A DNA stretch of 64,000 nucleotides from Dendrophyllia cribrosa (taxonomy: Eukaryota; Cnidaria; Anthozoa; Scleractinia; Dendrophylliidae), in assembly GCA_024195265.1 (NCBI GenBank), contig JAJLRJ010000007.1:5662058-5726057 (forward strand), given 5' to 3'. A program made the translations under genes and the position numbers. Below the pieces are notes generated by a model. That model did not search any database and was not told where the DNA came from. It saw nothing but the letters and a program-made list of their open reading frames with translations. Shown here in pieces: positions 41,021 to 52,786 of this stretch. How positions within the stretch are numbered: the first letter of the stretch is position 1; the number at the start of each line of letters is the position of its first letter.

Positions 41021-41235
41021 TTAATAGTTGTCTAACTGACCGTTAGTTGTGCGAAAAAAGTTTTTGTGAAATATTTAGCAGACTCGCAGTTTCAGTTAAA
41101 AGTAAGCTGACAAAATTTTGTGTGTGAGAAAATGGTATGACTGTGGACTACTGCTCAGTTTATGCACGTGGACTTCTCCCTGGAATAGAAGTGATTTTGG
41201 CAAGATTTCCATACAGCCCCAAACCCATACATTAA

Positions 41236-41619
41236 AGGGACACTGTCACCTATTTTTAGTATCACTTTAAAGAGCCAAAAAATATATTTGTTTCAATGAT
41301 AACCTTAAAATAATAATCCAGTTTTGTTAACAAATACTCTACCAGTGCACAGAAACAAGTATTCGTTATCTTTGGCTGCGGATGCCCAGGATGCAAATGG
41401 ATTGCAACTTGAAAAAATTGGCCAATTTTTTCAAGTTCCTCCCAAGAGTCATGGTAAGATCGCAGAAAAACTTCTTATGGTTTGTTCTTTCTTGAAGAAA
41501 TCACTTGATATTATCTTATTGGTGTTCTAAAAGCAATTTTATGTTTGAGCAAAGGTACTTTGTCATATATTTAGTTTATTTTGACCAAAACACAGCAAAA
41601 TCTGCATGACAATGCCCCT
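41236..41619. mobile_element. TTAA-flanked MITE, copy 3
   Basis: Ends AGGGACACTGTCACC and TGCATGACAATGCCCCT are flanked by TTAA (41232-41235, 41620-41623). The interior shares AATGGATTGCAACTTGAAAA and TTGGCCAATTTTTTCAAG with the copy at 26 kb. Confidence 0.8.
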
Positions 41620-41695
41620 TTAATATCATGCATGTGTACATTTTTGTTTCATAGTTTCAAAGGCATTCTATATATTGTTTTGGCTTTTGTTTCAG

Positions 41696-41871
41696 TTTAT
41701 GAATCATGCACCCATCAATGTAAATCCTATGGCATGGGGAGGAAGTGCAGGCCAGGGATGGGATTTGACAGAAAAGTAAAAATTCCAGTCAAGTTCCCGA
41801 GGGTGGGGAAAATATTTTGTTTAAATGTATCTAAGAAGACCCACCCAGGGGTGAATTTGAAAACAGACTAA
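41696..41871 (+). CDS. Orphan terminal-exon candidate, Cys-containing
   Basis: A good acceptor (TTTTGGCTTTTGTTTCAG) is followed by 58 open codons and TAA. The start reads YESCTHQCKSYGMGRKC, then turns basic. Four cysteines in all. No family was recognised and no upstream exon was found, so this may be chance. Confidence 0.2.
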
Positions 41872-42595
41872 CAAATACTTTCTACAATATTGCCTATATT
41901 TTGTCTTAAAATCGCTACATAAATTTTCTGACTAGATGGTGTTTAAAATGGCAGATACATGTAACTGTTGATGAAAACTCAAAATATATTTGTAAAAACG
42001 TATATATGTCAGCGCTCGACCTTAACTTTTGTTATCAGTAGGCTTATGGCTAGTAAAATGGTAGTTCTCACTAGCCAAAGAGCTCCTTCTACTAGCCATA
42101 AAAATTTCAGTTAAAGTTAGTAATTACCCTAGTTTTGAACATTTAGTATCAAATCACACTTATGAAAGAAGGATGAAAATTTGAGGACGAAAAAAAGCCT
42201 CTTATATCCATTGAAGATCGTTGAAGCGTGTGAACAAGATAGCGTTCACTTGTGATCGAAGTGCGAGATGGAAACACTCAGATCCAGTCTCTAACTGAGT
42301 ATGGCTTCTTCGTGGAGCCTGTACGCGTTTTGCTTCGTTCTTTTTTCTTTCTGCATAACATTGTGCCCCCTGGATTACATTGATAGGCGCATTATACAAG
42401 TTTGGAAATGTACAGTTGGCAACACTCTCCATTTTGGTGAGTGAATTTCAGGACTACACCAAAAGATGTACAATATTTGTACTTACCCAAGAAGATTTGC
42501 CACTTGCGTGTGTGAGTGGGCGAGTGCTAATTTCCATCCCTGCATTTTTAGAAAATAATACACTGTACATGGGTGTGTGGAGATATACTGTATGA
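41872..42595. other. Intergenic, nothing identified
   Basis: A short CTAGCC-type inverted pair (GGCTAGTAAAATGG / CTACTAGCC around 42045-42100) is the only structure seen. No gene. Confidence 0.35.
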
Positions 42596-42791
42596 AACTT
42601 CTCTTAGAGTGTTCAACTCTATAAATTATATCAAGGGTGAGTGAGATAATATTATTGAGTTGAACACGAGAAGACAAATTTTATATCTTCAAGCAGCCGT
42701 GTACAATGTATTATTTTGTTTATTATACAAATGACACTAGTACAAAGTTTAAAGCAATTTTTCAAAGATCTTGAACTTTTTGTTCCAGTGT
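42596..42791 (+). repeat. Segment A of a local duplication
   Basis: Begins AACTTCTCTTAGAGTG and ends TTTTGTTCCAGTG. It recurs nearly unchanged at 43278-43470, with small indels near GAGATA and in the TATATTATCTCC region. It contains GTTCAACTC/GAGTTGAAC inverted words. Confidence 0.9.
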
Positions 42792-42799
42792 AGACAGTG

Positions 42800-43276
42800 T
42801 AGACTTTCATTTGGTTCAACTCTTGTGTGATGGTGCGTAGAAGGAAAATACACAAAGACCATTAGCAGTCTGGAGTCTTGGAACAAACCCATTACTTTAG
42901 GCATCAAGTAAGTGGTCCTGTACAGTTGATACAGTCATCATGAAAAAACTCCCCCACCTCCACCTCCACACACACACAAACAAGTAAAATTTATTACTAA
43001 AAGAAAAATGGTCAGTTGCTCACTAATGTTTATACACATAATATTTGAACAAATACATGTACACTAACTGCTTGGCAGTATGAGATAGGCAAAGAAACGT
43101 GTACTGTACATGTAGTCTCCCAACTACAGCAGAGCACAACCCTAGCAAGCAACTGGTACGATTCGAATCTACTTCAGGGCAACCTTCAGAAGTATCAGAT
43201 GATGAATATACGAAACAAACGCGCGAGTAATGAGCAAACGAGTATAACTGTTAAGGGCAAGATTATAACTGAGTCT
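42800..43276 (+). repeat. Segment B of a local duplication (truncated copy)
   Basis: A 477-bp segment that recurs at 44767-45243 at identical length and with only a few substitutions. Its right end reads into the start of a reverse-transcriptase-like frame but is cut off at GAGTCT, where segment A' joins. Confidence 0.92.
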
Positions 43277-43277
43277 T

Positions 43278-43470
43278 AACTTCTCTTAGAGTGTTCAACT
43301 CTATAAATTATATCAAGGGTGAGTGAGATATTGAGTTGAACACGAGAAGACAAATTTTATATTATCTCCAAGTAGCCGTGTACAATGTATTATTTTGTTT
43401 ATTATACAAATGACACTAGTACAAAGTTTAAAACAATTTTTCAAAGATCTTGAACTTTTTGTTCCAGTGT
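43278..43470 (+). repeat. Segment A' (second copy)
   Basis: Second copy of segment A, joined directly to the truncated end of segment B. The order in the window is A-B-A'-unique-B'. This implies a rearrangement after the duplication. Confidence 0.88.
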
Positions 43471-44004
43471 ATGCATTAAAATAATTAACATGTATGGGGT
43501 CATACGGAAATCTTTTGTCATTTTTCTTCTGGTCTTAAACCCTAATCAAACGGTGCATTATATAGTTGAAGGTAGTTCAGTGGGGTGAGAGTTTTAATCC
43601 AAACAGTCTACTGTATTATCTAATAATTATCATTAACATGCATGCAGGATCTCACTAAAGGTAAGTTCAGGCTAGCCCCTTTATACCGGAACTTCCAGTT
43701 TGCGACTCACCTCCTGTCCTTTTTCGGAATCTCCTATGAGTAAACTGTATTATTTAAAATCAGGGTAATGTTAATAAGGGCAAGGGGCCAGGGATTTCAC
43801 CTGGATACTGCACCTTTGAGCATGTTTTTGCTTTTGGTTGGTGACTGCAGTACATTTAACTGTTGAAATATAAAAATATGTGTGGGTAAACTGTAGGACC
43901 ATTACTAAAGCATTATTAGGAATCATGGGATATCAGGGCCAAAAAAAAATATCTATAAATTGTAGTTATTCTTTGTGGAAAATAACAGTGATGCAAGAGA
44001 ATGA

Positions 44005-44320
44005 GAAATATATCTTATTGACCAAGCGCGAGGGCCGTACTGGGAGAATATTGGACCGAGGTCTTGACAGTACAGACCGAGCGCAGCGAGGTCCGTACAG
44101 AAAAGACCGAGGGCCGATATTCTCTCAGTACGGTCCCGAGCAAGCTTGGTTAATAAGAGATTTATTACACGACTCCTGCCGGCGGGAGGATCGTGCAGGA
44201 TCATGCGGGACAATGCCCGGTCCAATACTTAGAGAATATTGGACCGGCAATCGAGCATTCTGATTGGTTGATTTTAGTTATTGGCCCTCTGACTGTCTTA
44301 GTCGTGTAATAAAAGTACAG
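44005..44320. mobile_element. Hairpin-rich MITE-like element
   Basis: TATCTTATTGACCAAGC pairs with GCTTGGTTAATAAGAGA, and GGGCCGTACTGGGAGAATAT pairs with ATATTCTCTCAGTACGG. A second inverted pair, TTATTACACGAC / GTCGTGTAATAA, encloses 44162-44314. No duplication was identified. Confidence 0.55.
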
Positions 44321-44766
44321 ATACTGACCAGCAAAGATGGGATACAAGACTACATGTATGCATTTAACTGGATACAGTATTATGATTTAATTTGGACCTA
44401 CACTGTACAGCTGAATGGATTTACTGTAATAGGGATTTGGGATATACATGTACCGAACCCTGAAACCCTATGCCTTAGCAGCAGCAACGTGTAAACTGTC
44501 ATTGATTGATGACACAACTTAAGGAATTAATTCACATAAGGAAAATACATGTAATGGTTCCTTCTGTGAGTACTTGAGAACGAATGACGTAAAACAAAAG
44601 AAACAATAACTCCAAAACAGGACTAAAATACAAAACCTGACAAGAAAATAGAAATACAATTTAATTGAACTAATACATGTAATTCTGGTATTTGCAGAAA
44701 GACTCAAAATAATCTTAGTGTAAAGAATGCAAGGGAAGTAACATACCGTAAACTGTATTTTTTTTT

Positions 44767-45243
44767 TAGACTTTCATTTGGTTCAACCCTTGTGTGATGG
44801 TGCGTAGAAGGAAAATACACAAAGACCATTAGCAGTCTGGAGTCTTGGAACAAACCCATTACTTTAGGCATCAAGTAAGTGGTCCTGTACAGTTGATACA
44901 GTCATCATGAAAAAACTCCCCCACCTCCACCTCCACACACACACAAACAAGTAAAATTTATTACTAAAAGAAAAATGGTCAGTTGCTCACTAATGTTTAT
45001 ACACATAATATTTGAACAAATACATGTACACTAACTGCTTGGCAGTATGAGATAGGCAAAGAAACGTGTACTGTACATGTAGTCTCCCAACTACAGCAGA
45101 GCACAACCCTAGCAAGCAACTGGTACGATTCGAATCTACTTCAGGGCAACCTTCAGAAGTATCAGATGATGAATATACGAAACAAAGGCGCAAGTAATGA
45201 GCAAACGAGTATAACTTTTAAGGGCAAGATTATAACTGAGTCT
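44767..45243 (+). repeat. Segment B' (intact copy leading into the RT fragment)
   Basis: Intact copy of segment B. Here the reading frame continues past GAGTCTGAAAATC into a reverse-transcriptase region, so B is the 5' part of this retrotransposon fragment. No 5' end is visible. Confidence 0.9.
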
Positions 45244-45725
45244 GAAAATCTGAAACTCCTTGGCATAACTATTGATAGTAGACTCAATTTTAATAAACAC
45301 ATCAATAGCATATGCAAGAAAGCAAGTCAGAGGATCAGCGTGCTGATGCGGTAAGGAATCTGATACCTATGATGGCTAAGTTACAACTCTATAAATCGGC
45401 AATTCTTCCCCACCTCACTTATTGCCATTTAGTATGGCACTTTTGCAGGGCCTCAGACACTCGTAGATTAGAGAGGCTACAAGAACGTGGTTTGCGGGCT
45501 GTCTTTATAAGGACACACATTTTAATTACCAACAGCTTTTAGATAAAGCAAATTTACCTTCCTTGTGCAACAGATGGCTCCAAGATTTATGTATCCTAAT
45601 GTACAAAGCAAAACATAACTTATGTCCAAGACAGATTTGTACAGTAATCTATTCTAGCCTGGCTAGTAATCATACTTATCTGCTGAGACAAACTGACTTT
45701 GCGCTACCCAGATTTATATTTACAG
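45163..45725 (+). pseudogene. Non-LTR retrotransposon RT C-terminal fragment (CR1/jockey-like)
   Basis: The frame shifts at least twice. The first part includes LKLLGITIDSRLNFNKHI (45250-45303), the typical segment after the RT core. The second frame (from about 45312) includes LQLYKSAILPHLTYCHLVW (45380-45440) and RRLERLQERGLRAVF, corresponding to the ..A.I.SHL.Y...VW......L..LQ.RALR motif of these elements. A third frame, after about 45515, continues with FNYQQLLDKANLPSL and RQTDFALPRF. It is 5'-truncated, frame-broken and certainly inactive. Confidence 0.8.
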
Positions 45726-45769
45726 TGTATATATCTTAATCTTTTATACAATCATGTACAGTTTCAGAT

Positions 45770-46670
45770 TTTTTTTCTCAAGCGATTTCAAACATTATCT
45801 CATGGCTTCCAAGTTGAAGAAATTGTCGAGCTTGGGCCTACCATAAAATCTCGATGGTTTCGACACTGAGAAATTCGTGCTGACTTGCCAAGTCTCGACT
45901 GACGGGCACGGTTTTCAAAATACTAGATACCCGGCAGTCTGAAATTCTTACCGTTTTTCCACGAAAATTTTCATTCGAACCTGCTGAGAAAATAAAAATA
46001 ACAGCATGGGTCATCTCACATCTTTACTCAATAGCGTATAAACTGAGAGGAACGTATGTCGAAACCATCGAGATTTTATAGTAGGCCCAAGCTCGAAAAT
46101 TTCTTCAACTTCGAAGCCAAGATAATGTTTGCAATCGCTTGAGATTTCTTAACAAAGATCGACTATTCTCGGGAGACTATTCTATTAGAGTTAAATGAGA
46201 TATTTAGTGAAAATTTGATGAGAATTTCAGACTGTCGGGTATCTAGTATTTTGAAAACTGTGCCCGTCGTGCTCAGAGAATTCATCCTTTACAAAACGAA
46301 AACATAATTTAGAATCGCTTGGCATTTCTCAACAAAGATCAAATACTCGAGAGGTTTCAGTAATAATTTTTGTGGAGATTTTCCCGTTCCATGACTCGGC
46401 GAGTCAGCACTAATTTTTTCTAAGTGTCACAACCATCGAGATTTTATAGTGTGTGTATAATTTATAGTGTATAGTGTGCCCAACCTCGACAATTTCTTTA
46501 ACTTCAAAGCCAAGATAAGGTTTGAAATCGCTCGATATTTCTAAACAAAGATCGACTATTCTCAGAAGAATTAAACAAGATATTTCGTGGAAATTCGATA
46601 AAAATTTCAGATTGCCGAGTATCTTGTATTTTGAAAACACTTCCCGGCTGCCGGGTATCTAGACACTAGT
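45770..46670. repeat. Triplicated ~350-bp repeat in mixed orientation
   Basis: CATCGAGATTTTATAGT...GGCCCAAGCTCGA and its complement occur at about 45825, 46066 and 46433. GGGTATCTAGTATTTTGAAAAC or its complement occurs at about 45915, 46240 and 46615. The first copy is inverted relative to the other two. TTGAAATCGCTTGAGATTTCTTAACAAAGATC-type words are shared. Boundaries are diffuse; no coding capacity. Confidence 0.75.
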
Positions 46671-46679
46671 TTACAAAAT

Positions 46680-47185
46680 CGACCCATTTCTTGCGTCGCT
46701 TTTTGGCTTCAACATGGCCAAAGAATTTTATGAAGCCCAATACCTGCCTTTGGGTTCGAAATATTTTTGCAGCCGTAGGCAACACAAGTCGTTGGCATTT
46801 CGCAGAGCTACAGTATTTTCGCAGCAACAAGTCACTGGAAATCCTTGAGATGATAACAATCCATCTCCTTCCGTGACGTCACTCGACCCAGACCTCATAC
46901 TCGGTAATGGAACAAATTATACAATGTAGCAATTTTTCATAACTTTGGCGGGCCATAAAAAATCGGGGTTTTAAGCAAAAAAAGTTTTTTGGGGTTATAG
47001 GCACTTTAATAAAGTTAAAAAAAATCTCTTACTTAGCTTGTGATCTTCCTGAACATGAAATTCAAGCCTGCAACTGTTTATCATACATGTACATGATAGA
47101 ACAAACAGACTGCTGGTCACTAAATCTGAACAAATCCACAATCAGGAAAAAAATTTGTTGCAATAGTTAAGTCATAAAGTTTCTC
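46680..47185. other. Intergenic, nothing identified
   Basis: No reading frame with support and no TIR pair. Confidence 0.35.
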
Positions 47186-47191
47186 ATAGTC

Positions 47192-47395
47192 AAAGAATCA
47201 GAGAATTAACTCTGTGTAAATTATAGTGCTAAGGTAAACCCATAAATTTCCCTGTACTGAGCGTTAGCCCTAGTAAGGAAATGAGGGACCACACAAGGAA
47301 AAGAAAAAAATCTTTGGCCTCGGTGGGATTCGAATCCACGACCTCCGGATTAGATCTTCCGTCGCTCTACCGCTTGAGCCACGAGGCTGTACGGG
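47192..47395 (-). mobile_element. tRNA-derived SINE
   Basis: On the - strand, a tRNA-like head (about 47390 to 47318) has an A box TGGCTCAAGCGG-type D arm that pairs (GCTC/GAGC) and a B box GGATTCGAATCC. Acceptor pairing is nearly complete (AGCCTCG with CGAGGC), but the anticodon loop has 8 nt and no U33-like base, so it is not a working tRNA. The head is followed by a T-rich linker and a body (CTAGGGCTAACGCTCAGTAC... to TTAATTCTCTGATTC) that recurs nearby. Confidence 0.7.
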
Positions 47396-47447
47396 AGCAG
47401 ATCTTGGGTAATAAGGTGGTAATTCGTGGCAGATGAGAATGTGAAGG

Positions 47448-47746
47448 GTACAAATAAATGTTGAGCCACGTAGCACTCGTCTGGTGATACAAACAAAGAA
47501 TCAGAGAATTAACTCTGTGTAAATTAAAATACATGTTTAGTGCTAAGGTGAACCCATAAATTTCCCTGTACTGAGCGTTAGCCCTAGTAAGGAAATGAGG
47601 GACCACACCTTACTAGGGCTAACGCTCAGTACAGGGAAATTTATGGGTTTACCTTAGCACTATAATTTACACAGAGTTAATTCTCTGATTCTTTGTTTGT
47701 ATCACCAGTGCTACGTGGCTCAACATTTATTTGTACCCTTCACAAG
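47448..47746. repeat. ~300-bp palindrome of SINE body sequence
   Basis: The left arm (47448-47594) is the reverse complement of the right arm (47608-47746) except for a few bases and a short extra AAAATACATGTTT. The spacer is only about 13 bp. The arms share TTTATGGGTTTACCTTAGCAC and CTGTGTAAATT with the adjacent SINE, whose body at 47192-47295 makes a third copy. Confidence 0.85.
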
Positions 47747-47920
47747 TTTCTCATAGTGTTCAGTTACATGTATGTCAAGCAAATTTGAACATCATGCACT
47801 TTCAGTTTTTATTATACATTGTAGTCACCATCTGCCTTCTCGTTGGCTAAGAGCCTACAGTTAATTCTGGAAATCAGTTCACCCACAGGGAACCCAAACA
47901 CTTTATTAGCTATCCATGTA

Positions 47921-50012
47921 ACATAATCATTTAATAAAAATATTGTTATTTACCTGTTTTCCTGTGTCTTTTTGAGTCATTTTGGAAGCGATTTAAATCA
48001 AAGTGAAGACTGTTGACCTCACATGTTTCAAATATTACAGTATCTTGTCTGCCGCTTCGTAATTACGACGCGCCTATATGTCTCAAGTTTCCATTATGAA
48101 CTCAAGTTACCATTAACTATTAACTCTCCTCGGGGGAGAATCTCGGGTTTCAATTTAACGGCCACGAGAAGAGAGAAGAGAACAAGGGGTGAAACTTACT
48201 GAGAGCGTTCGTAGAATCTGTGACTACAGTTGAGGTGACCAGTCCCGCGCGTGGATATGCGCAAGGAAATAGGAGCCGACAGCCGGCAGCCTTTGACTGC
48301 AATTTCCATGACAAGCCATTTCTGCTCAAATCAAGGTCCAGTGCTGGGCAATTTTAATGTTGTTTACTGGTGAGTCAAATAATATTTCCATTTTGTTTTG
48401 CTCGGTTGTTTGCGAGATAAATGTAAGAACACAAATTTATGTGGACAACCAGAACATAATTATTTTAGCTACATGTAAGGGTTAACACCCTAAAAGAGAT
48501 ATACCCAAATACCGATGACATCAGAGAACCAGTTAAAACAGACGAGTTACTTTAAAACTTGTGCTTACCGTGTGGCATGAAATTTTCGCGGGAGTTTATT
48601 TTCGCGAATTTTCCGGCGATTCGCGAAAATTAAATCTCACGAAAATTTACTCCATTTCTTTATATTACTGAATTTCAATTCAGATCAATTGACTGCAAAC
48701 AATATCATAGCCTTCTTCTTTGCAATTTAAACAAAATGAACAGCGTTTGCAGTCTCTGTAAATTTATAACTCTAGAGGAGACTATCTACTGAAAAACAAA
48801 CATTTATGGCTGCTGATGTTCAGTGTCTATGCAAACGGTTTGTCTGATGGGACACCATTCTCAAGAGCATTCGTGATGCCACATTTACACCATACATTAA
48901 GAATGATGGAAGGGTTGCTCAGCTGTTCAGGTACATGAAGAAATTGAGCAGCCATTTCGAGGTTTTCTCACTCATCAAGGGAATCCCCATGTCCAGTTTG
49001 ATGTCTCTGGTTGGACAGCCAGCTGGACAGCCAACCACCTACCGCATGCTGTAGCTTTGAGTTGTAATGGCCGACTTGTGGCATTTATTAGTTAGAGAAT
49101 ACATAAACAAAATGTTAAGAAAATGTGAAACCCCTTGTTGCTGTTTTTGTATGTACCAGTGCTGAATGTGAAATACCGGACAGAAACTTACCTAAGATCT
49201 GCAAAAATTTGTTCCCAACAGTAAAATCTGAAATCCAAATTAGCAATAATTTCTTCCCGCGAAACGCACAAAATCATCAATCTGCAAAATCAAACTCCCG
49301 CGAAAATTTCGTGCCACACGGTACATCTTCGATGTGACGATGTTGCATTTCCTTCTTCTTTCGAGATTTCTGCCCATAGATCAAAATTAATCCAACCTCC
49401 GTTAAAGAAAGCCTAAAATACTGTATTTATACTAGCAGTCTAGATCAAACACTAATACACGAGCAGTAGATTTATCTCGCGTGGTATGAAAACAAGAGTC
49501 TGTCACAAGAACAATAGAACCACTTTGATGAAGCACATGCTCACAAGTATACAATCACTTCCGGTCAAGTCAAGTGTAGTCACAAATCTGACGAAAAGCT
49601 GCATCAAAAAACAACCCAAACCAAGCAGGAAAACGGGCATCCAAATAAACAAATCATACCTGATCTCACACGATTATTCACCATTTAATTAATCCAGGTG
49701 TGAAGTTCTAGCCGATTTTGTTCAGTAACAAGAGAATAACACTTTAAAATAAAACTGCCCTCATTTTAGTTTCATCCCTTGCTCTCTTCTTTCTCTTCCC
49801 CAAGGAGAGTTAATAGTTACAGTGTAATGTAATGGAAACTTGAGACATAATAGGCGCGTTGTATTTATGAAGTAGCAGACAAGATAATAATTATTTGAAA
49901 CGTGCAAGGTCAACCATCTTCGCTCTGATTCAAATCGCTTCCAAAATGACTAAAAAAGACACTGGAAAACAGGTAAATAACAATATTTTTATTAAATGAT
50001 TATGTTTGCTGC
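47921..50012. mobile_element. 2.1-kb foldback element with ~240-bp arms
   Basis: The left arm begins AACATAATCATTTAATAAAAATATTG. The right arm ends with its complement at 50012, and both continue inward for about 240 bp, ending near CTCTCCTYGGGG. In each arm CAGGTAAATAAC follows a short ATG-started stretch (MTKKDTGKQ on the right, MTQKDTGKQ on the left). It resembles a first exon with a splice donor, but the peptide is too short to judge. No clear target duplication. Confidence 0.7.
48568..49321. mobile_element. 754-bp MITE nested in the foldback
   Basis: Ends CCGTGTGGCATGAAATTTTC and GAAAATTTCGTGCCACACGG, continuing into CGCGGGAGTTT, are flanked by TA on both sides. The interior repeats TTCGCG/CGCGAA words. 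Non-coding. Tc1/mariner-type duplication length. Confidence 0.82.
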
Positions 50013-50877
50013 GAAGCACCAGCTTCGCAGCAGACTATTTCGAAAGGACATGATGACGTCACGAACACACGATTGCTAGATACCAAAGTCCGGAGGCAAA
50101 AAAAAATATGTTTGTCCCAAACTTTGTCGTACAAAATGCCTCGATTTCGTGCATTCAGAACGGCCTGGAACGGGGTTGGAGAGAACGGCCTTGCCGCCAT
50201 GATGCCGGGATTCCCCAATACAAATGGATTCCACAATACAAACTGATTTGGTAAGTGAAAATATATCGCAACCGCTTATAAAGATGTTGCCAAAAATGTT
50301 TATCAGAACTTTTATACAAATCGTCGGGAAACTCTGTACTTCCAGTCGTCGAAAAATAAGGAACTTGTTGCGAGGAAGCCAGTTAAACTGCATCTTCCGA
50401 TCGTGTGGTGAAGCTGAACACAGAAACTACAAGTAATGACACTAATCACAACAATCTAACTTTAATATCGGCCTTTTTGGCCAGCAACTGAGAGGGCTCT
50501 GCACTCTGCGTATCAATTGTGACACTTTTTTTTAATTTTCAGTCACGTCCCCGTTGTTTCGTGACACGACCGTCCATTTGGTTTGTTTACAAATTTTAAA
50601 TAAAAATAATTCGCGATGGCCAAATTCGAAAATTTCTGTGCTACTGCTACAAAATATAATTTAAGAAAGCTTTAAGGATATAGCACCATTTTAATAGATT
50701 TTGGAATATCCATGCATTGTGAGTAAATTGTGACTTTTAAACTGCTGACGAACAGGACGGACGCGCTGCTCTAATCCGGGTCTAAACAAAGTAATTACTT
50801 TGCTTTGGGATTTACGACACTAATGTGAAAACGGCTCCATAAATAAAAGTCATAAATCCGTCACATCTTCGCAGCAA
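50008..50877. repeat. TGCTGCGAAG-bounded segment, possible element
   Basis: An 11-bp hairpin TGCTGCGAAGC / GCTTCGCAGCA sits at 50008-50033, and CTTCGCAGCA recurs at 50867-50876, which might be the far end of an element. A + strand frame starting ATGCCTCGATTTCG (50137) with 34 codons, and donor-like TTTG|GTAAGTG at 50250, could mark an exon, but nothing else supports it. Confidence 0.35.
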
Positions 50878-50879
50878 TT

Positions 50880-51983
50880 CACTTTCTATAAGAAACTACT
50901 AGTATAGCTAATAAAGTGGTTGGTTTCCCTGTGACTCACCCTACAGAAAACAAAATGGTTATTTACAAAGTGGTCACTTAAGGGAAGTGGTCGCTTAAGA
51001 GAGTAGTAGTTAAGGGAGAGTTGACTGTATTTTGCTTTTATTTTATTACTGTTTTGCTAAAAAATAATTTTTGATTAACTCGAAAACCCTCTTATAAATT
51101 TTCTTGAAACTTCCTCTGTAAGCTACATGTAGTGGTACATGTATGTGAGTACCTAAAAAATTTGAAAGTTTCATATTTATGAAGTGCCTGACTTGATTTT
51201 GAAAAAACAATGTTGTTTAAAACAAAGGGCAATAAATTGGCATTGCTATAGTAACTGCTGTCGCTTGAAAACTAGTGACACATAAAACTTTGATCACATT
51301 TTATAAACTTGGTGAAGCATGAATTAAAGCAATATTGAAGCATTGTCTTCCCTGCAAAATTTTGATTTCAAAACATACATGTACACTCCATGGCAAAAAA
51401 AAAATTGAGTTGAGCTTCCTTAAGGTGAACCACTCACAAATTTATCTGAAATTATTTTTTTTGAAAAAAAAAAATGGTTTAAAGAAGACTGACTTGTGTG
51501 TAAGGAACGCACTTTGAATATTATAAAATAACACTTTATTATATAGATTACAGATATAGATGAAATACATATGTAATAGAAATATTTCTCTATTTTCTAA
51601 AATGTGATCGTCTAATCACCGCTTACAGTGAATAAATTAATTTTATCTTTCACCTGGGAAGATATTGATGCATATGCAAAATGTGTTTTTGCTAATGAAA
51701 CTATTTAAATGCAGGTGCAAAATTGTTGTTTTTGTACTAATTAAACTCTTTAACGCATGTGCAAAAGTGACTGACTCCGGCAAATGATGCTATTCTGTCT
51801 GTGTATTGCGTATATTTTTCCTTAAAAGAAAATGTTCGTACTGTTATATTTTGTACTATTAATCCGATTTGAAATGTTATTTAGTCAAAAATTGACTATT
51901 AAAGGAGGAGAAACACCAGTTTTAGATCAGTGCATTTATAACTATAAACTGTGATTAAAATACTGCAATTTAATTGAAGCAGT
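50880..51983. other. Intergenic, no gene recognised
   Basis: AT-rich. GGTCACTTAAGGGAAGTGGTCGC... at 50965-51030 is a pogo/Tigger-like end similar to the one at 26.7 kb. No other structure. Confidence 0.4.
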
Positions 51984-52061
51984 GAAAAATGGGTAATAGG
52001 TCCATGATAACCGTCACGAATATAGAGCCTCCTATACACTATCATGACCATATAGTTTAGT

Positions 52062-52750
52062 ACCTGTAGTACTCGTAGTACCTGTAGTACCTGTAGTACT
52101 CGTAGTACCTGTAGTACCTGTAGTACTTGTAGTACCTGTAGTACCTGTAGTACTCGTAGTACCTGTAGTACTCGTAGTACCTGTAGTACCTGTAGTACTC
52201 GTAGTACCTGTAGTACTTGTAGTACCTGTAGCTCTCGTAGTACCTGTAGTAGCTGTAGTACCTGTAGTACCTGTAGTACTCGTAGTACCTGTAGTACCTG
52301 TAGTACTCAAAGTACCTGTAGTACCTGTAGTACCTGTAGTACCTGTAGTACTCGTAGTACCTGTAGTACCTGTAGTACTTGTAGTACCTGTAGTACTTGT
52401 AGTACCTGTAGTACTCGTAGTACCTGTAGTACCTGTAGTACCTGTAGTACCTGTAGTACCTGTAGTACTCAAAGTACCTGTAGTACCTGTAGTACCTGTA
52501 GTACTCGTAGTACCTGTAGTACCTGTAGTACTTGTAGTACCTGTAGTACTTGTAGTACCTGTAGTACTCGTAGTACCTGTAGTAGCTGTAGTACCTGTAG
52601 TACCTGTAGTACTCGTAGTACCTGTAGTACTCGTAGTACCTGTAGTACCTGTAGTACTCGTAGTACCTGTAGTACCTGTAGTACTTGTAGTACTCGTAGT
52701 ACCTGTAGTACCTGTAGTACCTGTAGTACTCGTAGTACCTGTAGTACCTG
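52062..52750 (+). repeat. Left 9-bp-motif satellite arm
   Basis: About 76 head-to-tail copies of GTAGTACCT and single-base variants. Variants are interspersed rather than blocked. The arm continues past the retrotransposon insertion at about 53450-53518. Confidence 0.95.

Positions 52751-52786
<36 letters not shown>

Noticed and set aside
47318..47390. Functional tRNA gene on the - strand
   Set aside because: The anticodon loop has 8 nt, position 33 is not T, and the T stem has a mismatch. It heads a SINE body.
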